A stretch of DNA of 64,000 bases from Engelhardtia mirabilis (GCF_007748095.1 NZ_CP036287.1:2604001-2668000); one strand, 5' to 3'; positions 9,185 through 18,111 are shown, counted from the stretch's first letter. The notes: generated from the letters alone by a model not told the origin. Made by a program: numbers and translations.

Positions 9185-10992
9185 CGCGCGCCCCCGGGGA
9201 CGCCGATGGAGCGCAGGCCGCCAGCGTTGGTCGGAGCGGCCACGGCGACCTTCTTGGCCACGATCGTGACCCGCGCTCCGTCGGCGTAGTCGTCGGCGTG
9301 GTCGACCCCGAGCGCCGAGCCGAAGGGGCAGGGCAGCACCTGGGGCTCGAAGCCGAGCTCGCGCAGCACCGCCAGCAGCTTGGCGCGGTTGGGGGTCACC
9401 TTGCGCCGCGTCTCGCGGATCGCGTTGAACTGCACGTCGCCGGGCTCGTCCACCAGCACCTCGGGGCCGTCCTGCACACGGGTGTCGACGATCAAGGTGC
9501 CGGTCGTCACCGCGGCGGCCCAGCGCAGGATCTCCGCGTAGTTCTCCACGTGGTAGAGGATCCCGGCGCAGAGGGTTACATCGAACGGACCGCGGTCGCG
9601 GATCGGGGCCCAGTCGGCGGAGTCGGAGATGTTGCCGCGCACGAACTGCGCCGCCCCGGCGGGCAGGAAGCCGTTGGCCTCCCAGTACAGGCGCGCCTGC
9701 TCCACGTGCCGCTCGCGCCCTTCGAGGCCGAAGACCGAGGTCGCGCCGGCGCGGGCGTAGTAGCTCGACCAGAAGGCGCAGTTGCAGGCCAGGTCGAGCA
9801 GGCGAGCGCCGCGCATGTCGATCGCGGCGAGCACGCCCTCGACCAGCAGCTGGGCGCGGTTCGCGGCGCGCGAGGTCAGGTACTCGGCGCTGCACGGACT
9901 GCCGATGCCCGGAAGCACGACATGGTCGCCGAGCTCGACGGGATAGAACCAGGGGTGCAGTGCCGCCGCTCGCGCGGCCAGGTCACGGTCGAGGGTCGCA
10001 CCGGGGCCGACCAGCACGCCGCGTGGAGCACCGCCCGCCGGGGTGCCGTTGATCAAGTCGGTCAGCTGGCCGGGATCCTCGATGCGCGGTAGCTCCAGGC
10101 GCGCGTAGGCCCCGCGCAGGGTGTCGCTCGCCAGGGCGATGCGCACGCTCGAGCGCGCCTGCACTTCGCGCCAGCCGCTTGTCTCGCGCGGCGCGAGCAC
10201 CAAGCCCACGGCCAGCGGTGTATCGCTGCCGAGCACGCGGCCATGGGCGCCCTCGATCGCGGCCAGGACCTCGCCCTCGTCGCCGTCCTGGCGCGGCTCG
10301 TAGAGCAGGGCCAGAACCGTGTCGTCGCGGTCGCTGAGCACGCCGGCGAAGGCGCGGAAGAACGTGTCCAGGACCTGGGGGTCGTCGTAGCGAGGCCAGG
10401 CCAGGACGATGGTCGGGTCACCGCCGCTCGTGTCGTCGGCCTGGACCTCGCGGGCAGCTCGGTCGACCTGGTCGGCCGCCTCGATCGGATGGCTGGCGAT
10501 CGGGGCGGGGTCGTCGACACTGGCGCGGCGGTTGGTCGTCACCGTCAGGCCGAAGTCCTCACCGTGGGCGATACGCGGCGGGTCGAACCCCGCGGCGGAC
10601 AGCTCGGCCGCCAGGCTCTCGCGGGTCCAGGCCCAGCGGCGGCCCGCTCGGTGCGGCGAGTCGGGATGCCCGAACAACGCCGCCAGACCCTGGTCGACCC
10701 CGTCGACCAGTCGCCCGACGAGGGCCGCGGCCACCGCCGCGTCCGGTGTGCGCAGAGCCAGGCTCCCCCCGGGCGCCAGGACCCTGCGCCACTCGGCGAA
10801 GGCGCGCCGGGCGGTGGGCAGGTCCAGGTCGCACAGGGGCGGGCGCAGCTCCAGGGCCCCGACCGAGCCGTCGGCCACGGCGACCAGCGCGATCGGGTGG
10901 GCCACCAGATCGGGCGCGTGCACCGGGTCCTGGTCGACGCGGGTCCAGCCGTCGCGGCGCTCGGGGCCGCATTCCAAGAGGAGTTTCTGCAC
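9181..10992 (-). CDS. Composite methyltransferase-domain protein
   Basis: A 603-residue protein with three recognisable parts. Residues 1-155 look like the C-terminal half of a class I SAM methyltransferase (EWRRVLAPGGSLALRTPD near 67-84) with no visible SAM-binding motif I. Residues about 190-345 form an alpha/beta domain (IVLAWPRYDDP and later IALASD) reminiscent of glycosyltransferase or Rossmann folds. Residues about 345-590 form a full methyltransferase domain with motif I LLDLACNCAFWSS at 398-410, in which the usual glycines are replaced by Ala-Cys-Asn-Cys, then FDVTLCAGILYHVENY, resembling the DUF1698/CmoB group. The start is GTG. It is coupled to the radical SAM gene. It may modify a glycan or lipid head group; this is inference. 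Confidence 0.7.
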   Translation of the reverse strand: MQKLLLECGPERRDGWTRVDQDPVHAPDLVAHPIALVAVADGSVGALELRPPLCDLDLPTARRAFAEWRRVLAPGGSLALRTPDAAVAAALVGRLVDGVDQGLAALFGHPDSPHRAGRRWAWTRESLAAELSAAGFDPPRIAHGEDFGLTVTTNRRASVDDPAPIASHPIEAADQVDRAAREVQADDTSGGDPTIVLAWPRYDDPQVLDTFFRAFAGVLSDRDDTVLALLYEPRQDGDEGEVLAAIEGAHGRVLGSDTPLAVGLVLAPRETSGWREVQARSSVRIALASDTLRGAYARLELPRIEDPGQLTDLINGTPAGGAPRGVLVGPGATLDRDLAARAAALHPWFYPVELGDHVVLPGIGSPCSAEYLTSRAANRAQLLVEGVLAAIDMRGARLLDLACNCAFWSSYYARAGATSVFGLEGRERHVEQARLYWEANGFLPAGAAQFVRGNISDSADWAPIRDRGPFDVTLCAGILYHVENYAEILRWAAAVTTGTLIVDTRVQDGPEVLVDEPGDVQFNAIRETRRKVTPNRAKLLAVLRELGFEPQVLPCPFGSALGVDHADDYADGARVTIVAKKVAVAAPTNAGGLRSIGVPGGAR

Positions 10993-11233
10993 GGGGGTCG
11001 GTGGGGGTCGTCGGGAGCTGGCCGCGCGCCCCGGGTGGGGCGAGGCGACCGAACCTCAGGTCGACCGGTGGCGGCCCGGTCTGGAGCGGTCGCGCGCGCC
11101 GGCACCCGCCCCTGGGAACCGCTCGGCCAGCGCTGACCGCGGCCCGCCGTTGAATGCCCCCCCGCAGGCGGCGTAGGGTCCGGGCTGCGTCCCGCCGGGC
11201 GCCGTGCCACCGCAACACCTGCCCGCCCGCTCC

Positions 11234-11830
11234 ATGCTCTACGTCGTCCTCGGAGTCATCGCTCTGTTCGCCATCGTTCCCTTCTTCTGGGGCGTGGGCA
11301 TCTACAACAAGCTGGTCGCCCTCCGCAATCGCTTCGAGAACGCGTTCGCGCAGATCGACGTGCAGCTCAAGCGCCGTTACGACCTGATCCCCAACCTGGT
11401 CGAGACCGCCAAGGGCTACATGAAGCACGAGAGCGAAACGCTCGAGGCGGTGATCGCGGCGCGCAACCAGGCGGTCAGCGCCGAGAAGCACGCGGCCGCC
11501 AACCCCTCGGACGGCAAGGCCATGGCCGGCTTGATGGGCGCCGAGGGCGCGTTGACCGGAGCGATGGGGCGCCTGTTCGCCGTGATGGAGGCCTACCCCG
11601 ACCTCAAGGCCAACCAGAACATGATGCAGCTCTCCGAAGAGCTGACCTCGACCGAGAACAAGGTTGCCTTCGCGCGCCAGGCCTACAACGACGCGGTCAC
11701 CAACTACAACACCAAGCGCGAGTCGTTCCCGGCCGTCGTGCTGGCGGGCATGTTCAACTTCGACGAGGCCTCGCTGTTCGAGATCGACGATCCGGCCGCA
11801 CGCCAGGCGCCCAAGGTCTCCTTCAGCTGA
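11234..11830 (+). CDS. lemA: LemA family protein
   Basis: A 198-residue membrane protein. One N-terminal helix (residues 1-25, MLYVVLGVIALFAIVPFFWG) is followed by the conserved LemA helical domain, beginning YNKLVALRNRFENAFAQIDV and including RRYDLIPNLVETAKGY. LemA proteins are inner-membrane proteins with a periplasmic or cytosolic helical bundle and no settled biochemical function; in many bacteria they are encoded next to M48 metalloproteases, as here (28 bases to the next gene). The ATG at 11234 immediately precedes the membrane helix. A TANNNT hexamer (TAGGGT) lies about 55 bases upstream and may be the promoter of the pair. Confidence 0.95.
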   Translation: MLYVVLGVIALFAIVPFFWGVGIYNKLVALRNRFENAFAQIDVQLKRRYDLIPNLVETAKGYMKHESETLEAVIAARNQAVSAEKHAAANPSDGKAMAGLMGAEGALTGAMGRLFAVMEAYPDLKANQNMMQLSEELTSTENKVAFARQAYNDAVTNYNTKRESFPAVVLAGMFNFDEASLFEIDDPAARQAPKVSFS

Positions 11831-11858
11831 CGCGCGCCCGCGCGGACAGGCCCGGCGC

Positions 11859-13850
11859 ATGGACTTCTTCGAGCACCAGGAACAGGCGCGCAAGCGCACC
11901 GGGCGATTGGTGGTGTTGTTCGCCATCTCCGTCGCGCTGATCGTGGTCGCGGTCTACGGGGTGGTCAGCGCGGTGCTGGTCAACACCCTGGTGGGCGACG
12001 GTCCGCAGGTGACGGTGCCGGCCTTCTTCGACCCCCTGCGCTTCGCGCTGGTCGCCGCGGGGGTCTGCGCGGTGGTCGCCCTGGGCTCGCTCTACAAGAC
12101 GGCGCAGTTGGCCTCGGGCGGCCGGGCGGTGGCCGACATGATGGGCGGGCGCCACCTGGAGGGCGGCAGCGCGGACCCCCTCGAGCGGCGGCTTCTGAAC
12201 GTGGTAGAGGAGATGGCGATCGCCTCCGGCATGCCCGTCCCACCGGTCTACGTGATGGACCGCGAGGACGGCATCAACGCCTTCGCGGCCGGCAAGCAGC
12301 CCGGCGATGCGGTCATTGGCGTGACCCGCGGCTGCATGGAGAAGCTCTCCCGCGACGAGCTGCAGGGCGTGGTGGCCCACGAATTCAGCCACGTCTTCAA
12401 CGGGGACATGCGACTGAACCTGCGCCTGATCGGCGTGCTGCACGGGATCCTCGTGCTGGGGCTCGTCGGTCAGTACGTCTTCCGCAGCGCGATCTACGCC
12501 CCGCGGCGCAGCAACCGCGAGGGCGGCAGCGCGGTGGTGGTGGCCCTGGCGGCGGGCGCGGCCCTGGCGGTGCTGGGCGCGATCGGGACCTTCTTCGGCC
12601 AGGTGATCCAGGCCGCCGTCTCGCGCCAGCGCGAGTTCCTGGCCGACGCGTCGGCGGTGCAGTTCACCCGCAACCCGGGCGGTATCGGCGGCGCGCTCAA
12701 GAAGATCGGCGGGTTCCCGAGCCACGCCAAGGTCATGGGCAGCCACGCGGCCGAGGTCAGCCACATGCTCTTCGGCGAGCCGGGCACGATGAACTTCGGC
12801 GGCCTCCTGGCGACGCACCCGCCGCTGTTGGAGCGCATTCGCCGCATCGAACCCGCCTTCGACGGCAGGGTCGAGCGCCTGGCGGAGCCCACCGATGCCG
12901 AACTCCAGGGCCTGCGCTCGAAGGTCGCCGCCGAGCTGGCCGCGCGCAACGCGAGCGGCCCCGGCGCGGTGGCCATGGGCTTGGCCGCCGATGGGGCGCT
13001 CTTCAACGCCGCCGACCTCGCCGCCGCGCGGGCGCGGGCGGGCGACGTCGATCAACTGGACAACGAGCGGGCACGGGAGCTCCTGGCGTCGATCCCTCCG
13101 CTCTTGCGAAGGTCCGCCGGGGACCCTTTCGCCGCGCGGGCCGTCGTCCTGGCCCTCGCACTCGAGCCCGAGGACGCGGGTCGCGCGCGGCAGTTCGAAG
13201 CCCTCGAAGCGCTCGGCGACCTGCCCCTGGTGCGGGAGTTGCGCCGGCTGGTGCCGTCCCTCGGCGGCTTGGCTCCCGAGGCGCGCCTGCCCCTTCTGCA
13301 GTTGGCCCTGGCTCCCCTGCACCAGCTCGATCCGAAGCAGTACGCGGCCTTCGTGCGCGCCCTGGATATGGCCATCGAGTCGGACAACCGCGTGGAGCTG
13401 TTCGAGATGACCCTGCGCCGCATCGTGCGCCACCACTTGGATCGGGCCCATGGCCTCGACGCAACCCCCGCCGGCGGGCGGGAGCTGCAGCTGAGCCAGG
13501 CGGGCGCGCGGGCGGCGGTGGTGCTGGGGCTATTGGTGCGGGCGGGCCACGGCAACTCGCGCTCGGCCGAGCTCGCCTTCCGAGCCGCCGGCGCGGCCCT
13601 CGGCGTCCAGATCGGCGACCGCGTGCCCGATGCCGGTTCGACCCTGCGGAGCTTCGACACCGCCCTGGAGGCCCTGGCCCGGCTGCGGCCCGGGGACAAG
13701 CGGCGCTTCCTCCAGGCCTGCGAGGCCGCCATCGCCCGCGACGGGCAAGTGACCCGAGCCGAGGCCGAGCTGTACCGGGCCATCGCCGAGACCCTCGACT
13801 GCCCGGTTCCGCCGCTCGTCGCGGGTCAGCCCCTGGCCGTTGCCAGGTGA
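11859..13850 (+). CDS. M48 family membrane metalloprotease with C-terminal extension
   Basis: A 663-residue HtpX-like protease. Two membrane helices (about 18-42 and 60-80) precede the catalytic domain with the zinc motif HEFSH at 174-178 and the downstream glutamate in SRQREFLADASAV; a further hydrophobic helix pair lies between them. HtpX-type enzymes cleave damaged membrane proteins. After about residue 330 a 330-residue soluble region follows that is absent from classical HtpX (about 290 residues); parts of it (AAFVRALDMAIESDNRVELFE and a terminal RDGQVTRAEAELYRAIAE) resemble TerB-like helical bundles. It is in an operon with lemA, a common pairing. The ATG lies 28 bases after the lemA stop. 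Confidence 0.93.
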   Translation: MDFFEHQEQARKRTGRLVVLFAISVALIVVAVYGVVSAVLVNTLVGDGPQVTVPAFFDPLRFALVAAGVCAVVALGSLYKTAQLASGGRAVADMMGGRHLEGGSADPLERRLLNVVEEMAIASGMPVPPVYVMDREDGINAFAAGKQPGDAVIGVTRGCMEKLSRDELQGVVAHEFSHVFNGDMRLNLRLIGVLHGILVLGLVGQYVFRSAIYAPRRSNREGGSAVVVALAAGAALAVLGAIGTFFGQVIQAAVSRQREFLADASAVQFTRNPGGIGGALKKIGGFPSHAKVMGSHAAEVSHMLFGEPGTMNFGGLLATHPPLLERIRRIEPAFDGRVERLAEPTDAELQGLRSKVAAELAARNASGPGAVAMGLAADGALFNAADLAAARARAGDVDQLDNERARELLASIPPLLRRSAGDPFAARAVVLALALEPEDAGRARQFEALEALGDLPLVRELRRLVPSLGGLAPEARLPLLQLALAPLHQLDPKQYAAFVRALDMAIESDNRVELFEMTLRRIVRHHLDRAHGLDATPAGGRELQLSQAGARAAVVLGLLVRAGHGNSRSAELAFRAAGAALGVQIGDRVPDAGSTLRSFDTALEALARLRPGDKRRFLQACEAAIARDGQVTRAEAELYRAIAETLDCPVPPLVAGQPLAVAR

Positions 13851-13943
13851 TCCCGAATGGTTGCCGGCGGGGCCCTGAAGGGCGACAGTGGGGGCGTCCC
13901 GCGCGCCAGCGGGAAGTCAGCCGTGACCACCGCTCCCGATCCA

Positions 13944-14570
13944 ATGTCCATCCAGGCCCCACAGGTCGACGACCAATTGGCCGCCGCCGCCGACGGTCTC
14001 TCGCGCCAGGTGCGTGAACGCCTGTCGCAGCGCGAGCCCGAGGCGCTGGAGCAGTTCTTCGACGCCTACTTCGACCGGATCTACGCCTACGTGCGCGGGA
14101 TGGTGCGCTCGGACCACCTGGCGGAGGACCTGACCCAGGACATCTTCCTGCTGCTCTACCGCGGGCTGCCGACCTACGACCCCTCGCGCGCCCTGCGCCC
14201 CTGGGTCTTCACGGTGGCGATCAACCGCGTGCGCGACCACTGGCGCTCCCGGGCCCACCGCGACTCCCAGCGGGAGGCCTCGATCGACGAGGACGAGGCG
14301 GCCGAGATCGAGGGCGAGGGGGGCAGCCCGGACCTGCCCCTGCTCCAGCTCGAGGACGCCCAGATGGTCCGCGACGCCGTGGACCGCCTGCCCGACGGCA
14401 TGCGCGAGACGGTGCACCTGCGGGTCTTCGAGGACCTCTCCTTCGCCGAGATCGGCGAGCTGCTGGGTCGCAACGAGGTCGCCGTCCGCAAGCGCTTCAG
14501 CCGGGCCCTCGAGGAGCTGCGCCGGACCCTGGGCGCCGAGCCCCGCACGGCCGAGGGCGAGGATCACTGA
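13944..14570 (+). CDS. ECF-type RNA polymerase sigma factor
   Basis: A 208-residue sigma-70 family protein. Region 2 spans about residues 30-105 (YVRGMVRSDHLAEDLTQDIFLLLYRGL and RALRPWVFTVAINRVRDHWRS), followed by an acidic linker and region 4 (LPDGMRETVHLRVFEDLSFAEI, then LLGRNEVAVRKRFSRALEELR). There is no region 1 or 3, so it belongs to the ECF class. It is followed after 67 bases by a membrane protein with a FecR domain, the usual place of an anti-sigma regulator. The ATG at 13944 has no Shine-Dalgarno sequence; a GTG at 13923 preceded by GGGAAG at good spacing is a serious alternative that adds seven residues. Its regulon is unknown. Confidence 0.93.
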   Translation: MSIQAPQVDDQLAAAADGLSRQVRERLSQREPEALEQFFDAYFDRIYAYVRGMVRSDHLAEDLTQDIFLLLYRGLPTYDPSRALRPWVFTVAINRVRDHWRSRAHRDSQREASIDEDEAAEIEGEGGSPDLPLLQLEDAQMVRDAVDRLPDGMRETVHLRVFEDLSFAEIGELLGRNEVAVRKRFSRALEELRRTLGAEPRTAEGEDH

Positions 14571-14637
14571 ACCGAGCGGTCACGGCCGTCCGAAGAGAGT
14601 CGTAGCCCCCGCTGGCACGGCGAGCACTCAGAAGCAA

Positions 14638-15711
14638 TTGGAACGACGTCTACGGGAGATCCTGGCCCGCGAAGGGGCGCGAGAGGGGTTTGCGAAAGCC
14701 CTGCGCGCGAGCTTCGTGTCCGGCCAGTTCGAGGGTGAGGCGGTCCTGCGCGGAGCCCCCGCGGCCGGGGCCGACCCCGAGTTCCGCGCCGAGCTGCGGG
14801 CTGGCTTCGCCGGCGGCTCGCTGGAGTCCGGTGGGGAAGGCGAGCTACCGCAGGCCCTGAGTTCCGGTCTGGCGCCGGCGCTCTCGAGCGTGCCGTCCGA
14901 TGGCGGCTTCCGGGCCCAGCTGAAGGCCCGCTTCGTCCTGGGCGAGCTCGAGGTGGAGGGAGCGGGCGGTTCTGCGCCGGCGGGTGAGGCTGCACCGATC
15001 CACGACCTGGCCGCCGCTCGCGCGGGGACCTCGGTCCGGCGTCGTCCCACGCGGCATCTGTCGAGCGTTGCCGCCCTGTTGGTCGCGGCGGTGGCGCTGT
15101 TCGCATTCGTTCTGCCCACGTTCCTGGGACCCGATTGGCTGGTGCGCCACGCGCCGATCGAGGCGACCTCGGTTCTGTTCGACCGCACTCCACTGGATCC
15201 GAGCGTGCAGCGCCTGGACGTCGAGACCGGTCGGGTGCTGGCCTGCGGTCCCGAGGCCCTGCGATTGGCACTGGACGACCGCGCACTCGTGGAAGCTGCG
15301 CCCAACAGTCAGGTCCGATTCTGCGCCCCCGTGCAGCGGATCTTCGCGGACGCCCTGGCGCCGGTGCACCTGGACAAGGGTGAGCTGAACGTCCGCACCC
15401 TGCCGGGCGGGGCGGTGACCCTGACCATCGACACGCCGAACGCGATGATCCGCCTCCGCGACGGCGCCGTGTCGGTGCTCGCGACGGATAAGGGCACCTG
15501 CATCTGCGTGCTCGAGGGCCAGGTTGAGGTCAGCCCGGCACAGGGCGGCGCGCCGCGCGTGGTCCACGCCGACGAACGCATCTTCGTGCCGCTGGGCAAG
15601 GGCAGCTGTCAGTTCGAGGTGCACCTCAGCGAGGACCCGCACCTGGCCGAGGGCGAACGCCTCGAGCGCATGCGCCGGATGCTGGTCGACATCGACGCCG
15701 GCGTCTTCTGA
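14638..15711 (+). CDS. FecR-domain membrane protein, putative anti-sigma factor
   Basis: A 357-residue protein next to the sigma factor. The cytosolic part (1-140) holds three copies of a motif of about 17 residues, F-x3-L-[RK]-A-x-F-x2-G (18-34, 48-64 and 90-106). One membrane helix spans 142-160. The periplasmic part carries a FecR-like domain: QVRFCAPVQRIFADALAPVHLDKGELNVRTL is split across strands, followed by TPNAMIRLRDGAVSVLAT and CICVLEGQVEVSP. FecR proteins receive periplasmic signals and regulate a cognate sigma factor; the context supports that here. The best start is TTG at 14638, since no ATG or GTG lies upstream in frame near the sigma-factor stop. The repeated motif is the likely sigma-binding element, an inference. 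Confidence 0.8.
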   Translation: MERRLREILAREGAREGFAKALRASFVSGQFEGEAVLRGAPAAGADPEFRAELRAGFAGGSLESGGEGELPQALSSGLAPALSSVPSDGGFRAQLKARFVLGELEVEGAGGSAPAGEAAPIHDLAAARAGTSVRRRPTRHLSSVAALLVAAVALFAFVLPTFLGPDWLVRHAPIEATSVLFDRTPLDPSVQRLDVETGRVLACGPEALRLALDDRALVEAAPNSQVRFCAPVQRIFADALAPVHLDKGELNVRTLPGGAVTLTIDTPNAMIRLRDGAVSVLATDKGTCICVLEGQVEVSPAQGGAPRVVHADERIFVPLGKGSCQFEVHLSEDPHLAEGERLERMRRMLVDIDAGVF

Positions 15712-15983
15712 TCCGCAGGCCACGCGACGCGGGTCGAGATCCCCGGCTGTCGTCCATCCGCTCCTCCGTGCGCGCCCGCGATCCAGACCCCGCCGGTCGG
15801 TCGGCGCTCGGACAGGCTCGTCGATGCTGGGTCAGGCAATCGATCCATCGCCGCGGCCGAGGCTTCCGGGGGCGGATCCGGGTCCGGGACAGGCTCCCGC
15901 CGACGCTGGGGATTCGACACCGGCCCGTCACTCGCGGCGGTTGAAGCTTCTATGCGGGCTGCGGAGTCCCTATACCGGCTCCC
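15712..15983. other. Longest intergenic gap, no gene seen
   Basis: A 272-base gap between the FecR-like gene and the porin gene. I see no open frame with coding character, no tRNA-like fold and no strong hairpin. Its right end contains the proposed porin promoter. Confidence 0.6.
15971..15976 (+). promoter_or_regulatory. -10-like TATACC, 7 bases before the porin start
   Basis: TATACC lies exactly 7 bases before the ATG at 15984, the spacing expected for a leaderless transcript. It differs from the TANNNT pattern only at the last base. TTGAAG at 15941-15946 is too far upstream to serve as its -35. Confidence 0.35.
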
Positions 15984-17042
15984 ATGATCTCCCCGCTCGC
16001 GGCGATCCTGCTGCCCCTGGCTCCCACGCCGCTGCAGGACACCTATCCGACGACACCCCCGGCGCTCGAGCTCTCGGCCGCCGCAGTCGTCACGTCCCCC
16101 CAGGACGGGGAGCTGTTCCCCTGGCAAGAGCCCGGCAGTCAGTGGGCTCCGATCGAGATCCACACCCTGATCCGCGCCCGGGCCGAGATCTCCGACGTCA
16201 GCTCGGAGATATCGAACGACGGTGGCCGTGTCCGCCTCGACGACGCGCGCCTGTCGATCAACGGCGGGCTGGTCGATGCCTTCGAGTTCCAGTTCACCCT
16301 GGATGGGGGCGACGCGGGCAGCCAACCGGAGGGCGAGCTCGAGTTGCTCGAGGGCTACGGCGACTTCCCCATCGGCGAGCGGCACTCGATCCGCTTCGGG
16401 CAGTTCAAGCAGCCCTTCCTGCGCGGCGCCCTGACGCCCAAGGCCAGCCTGACCTTCTTCGACCGCTCCGCGGTTGCCCTGGGCGCCAACGGGTACGACC
16501 TGGGCGTGCGCGCGGATGGTCACTACGAGCTGCTGGACCTGACCTTCGCCCTGCAGAACGGAGGCGACGACGGCGGCAACGAGAGCCTCGCCACCGCCCG
16601 CGCCGAGCTGCATCCCCTCGGGGGCGGGGTGCCCCTGACCCAATCGATGTTCGGCGACACGGGCGAAGCACGCCTGAGCTTCGGCCTGGCCTTCTCCGAC
16701 GACTCGTCCATCGATCGGGGCTCGTCCTGGGCCCTCGATGCCGCCTGGCGCGCGAACAACTGGCAGCTCCTGGGCGAGTACGTCTCGAACGACGAAGACG
16801 TCGGCGACAACAACCCCTTCGCGTTGACCATGACCCACATGCTCTTCTCCGAGGAGTGGGAGTTCGGCGCGCGCTTCCAGGACCTCGACGACGTGGGCGG
16901 GTCCCAGGTGTACTCACTGGTGCTGCGGCGCTACTTCCTGCGCGGTCGCGTCTCCGCGCACTTGCAGGCCGACTACGCCGACTCGAACGACGTGGAAGTC
17001 GAAGGCACGCGCGGGCTGCTCGGCCTCACGGTCAACCTCTGA
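15984..17042 (+). CDS. Outer-membrane porin, OprP/OprO-like
   Basis: A 352-residue predicted outer-membrane beta-barrel. A short signal-like N-terminus is followed by alternating hydrophobic and polar strands and aromatic girdle residues. The pattern RVRLDDARLSINGGLVDAFEFQFTLDGG and the segment HSIRFGQFKQPFLRG are typical of phosphate-selective porin O/P family members, where a strand named for the FGQFKxPF motif recurs. The chain ends with LLGLTVNL, a final beta strand, though the last residue is Leu rather than the usual Phe. Length is close to the 350-420 of the family. It would allow passage of anions or small solutes through the outer membrane. The start ATG follows a -10-like hexamer by 7 bases. 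Confidence 0.85.
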   Translation: MISPLAAILLPLAPTPLQDTYPTTPPALELSAAAVVTSPQDGELFPWQEPGSQWAPIEIHTLIRARAEISDVSSEISNDGGRVRLDDARLSINGGLVDAFEFQFTLDGGDAGSQPEGELELLEGYGDFPIGERHSIRFGQFKQPFLRGALTPKASLTFFDRSAVALGANGYDLGVRADGHYELLDLTFALQNGGDDGGNESLATARAELHPLGGGVPLTQSMFGDTGEARLSFGLAFSDDSSIDRGSSWALDAAWRANNWQLLGEYVSNDEDVGDNNPFALTMTHMLFSEEWEFGARFQDLDDVGGSQVYSLVLRRYFLRGRVSAHLQADYADSNDVEVEGTRGLLGLTVNL

Positions 17043-17062
17043 GGCTCGGCTCTGAGGCTCGG
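17037..17062. repeat. Two tandem copies of a 13-base unit over the porin stop
   Basis: The unit CTCTGAGGCTCGG occurs twice in tandem and the stop codon of the porin lies in the first copy, so the duplication repeated the gene end. Probably a small slippage event with no function. Confidence 0.7.
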
Positions 17063-17076
17063 CTCCGGCGCGGCGA

Positions 17077-18111
17077 TCACTCGCCGACGAGCAGGAACTC
17101 GACCACGGCGTTCTTGACCGCTTCCGCGTCGCAGTCCCAGCACAGGATGTGCTCGGACGACTCGGCGATGAAACTGGCCGGCTCCACGGAGTTGGTACGT
17201 GCCAGGGCGTCGAGCGAGCGCTCCGCCCCCGCCACCGGGTCGTCCGGCGCGGCGATCACGAGCAGCGGTTCCGTGACCCGCGCCAGGAGCTCGTCCCGGT
17301 CGACGGCGCGACCGATGGCGTCCGCTTGAACCACCGCGGCCAGGGGCAGGGCGCGGTACTTGAGGAACTCGTCCTCGTGCTCGCGGCAGCGCAGGGTCCT
17401 GACCCCCGGTCCGCTGTCCACGTAGGGCAGGATCCGCTGAAGCCCCGCCGCCAGGCCTCCGACCGTCCAGCCGAAGGGGCGCGGGTAGGGCAGGCCGAAG
17501 AAGGGTGCCAAGACGGCTACGCGGCCGAACTCGCGCTCCGCGGCCAGCTCCACCAGGAGCGCGCCACCCATGGAGAAGCCCACCCCGTCGACCCGGGGGA
17601 AGCGCGCCGCCAGATCGTCGAACTCCGCTCGCACGGCTCCGCGCCAATCCTCGGCCGTCTGGGCGCCGAAGTCCTCGGGACTCGTGCCGTGGCCGGGCAG
17701 GCGCATTACGCGCACGTGGAAGCCCCGGGCCTGAAGGCGCTCGGGAAGATCCGAGAAGTCGGTGGGGCCGCTGCACCAGCCGTGGACCATCAGGACCGCG
17801 GTCGTGGCGCCGGGAGCCTCGAGGGTGCGCGCAGCCATGCCGGGCCGCACGCCGCTGGCGCTGTCGAGGGGGAAGGCCGCCAGCTCGTCCTGGAGTACCT
17901 GCAGGCCGCGCAGACGGGCCAGGAAGATCCCGACGACGATCAGCGCCAGGCCGAGCCCGATGGCGGCCAGGGCCGCCAACACCAGCCGCCGCCGGCGCGA
18001 CTGGGCCTTGGCGATCAACGGCCCCAGTCCCTGGAGCTGGCGTGTGCCTTCCGGCTCCGCCGCGAGTGGGTTGATGGGGCCGGGGCCAGCGGTCGGATCG
18101 GTCGGGTCCAT
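17077..18111 (-). CDS. Membrane-anchored alpha/beta hydrolase
   Basis: A 344-residue protein with an N-terminal cytosolic tail, one membrane helix (about 42-66) and an alpha/beta hydrolase domain. The oxyanion-hole segment VLMVHGWCSGP is at 106-116 and the nucleophile elbow GFSMGG places Ser180 as catalytic base partner. The acid is probably in APDDPV and the histidine in SSEHILCWD, completing the triad. The arrangement resembles bacterial carboxylesterases and monoacylglycerol lipases, in which the RLPGHGTS segment is typical. The substrate is probably a lipid or ester. It is convergent with the porin gene and divergent from the small membrane protein gene at 18160. Confidence 0.9.
   Translation of the reverse strand: MDPTDPTAGPGPINPLAAEPEGTRQLQGLGPLIAKAQSRRRRLVLAALAAIGLGLALIVVGIFLARLRGLQVLQDELAAFPLDSASGVRPGMAARTLEAPGATTAVLMVHGWCSGPTDFSDLPERLQARGFHVRVMRLPGHGTSPEDFGAQTAEDWRGAVRAEFDDLAARFPRVDGVGFSMGGALLVELAAEREFGRVAVLAPFFGLPYPRPFGWTVGGLAAGLQRILPYVDSGPGVRTLRCREHEDEFLKYRALPLAAVVQADAIGRAVDRDELLARVTEPLLVIAAPDDPVAGAERSLDALARTNSVEPASFIAESSEHILCWDCDAEAVKNAVVEFLLVGE

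Noticed and set aside
10559..11926. Minus-strand open frame spanning lemA and the methyltransferase start
   Set aside because: It reads through two real genes in a different frame and its product shows no motif; LemA on the plus strand is unmistakable.
14613..14628. TGGCACG near a GC pair upstream of the FecR-like gene, similar to a sigma-54 promoter
   Set aside because: The GG and GC pairs are 10 bases apart rather than 12, and TTGC is missing.
15941..15946. TTGAAG as a -35 element for the porin promoter
   Set aside because: The distance to TATACC is 24 bases, too long for a normal sigma-70 promoter.
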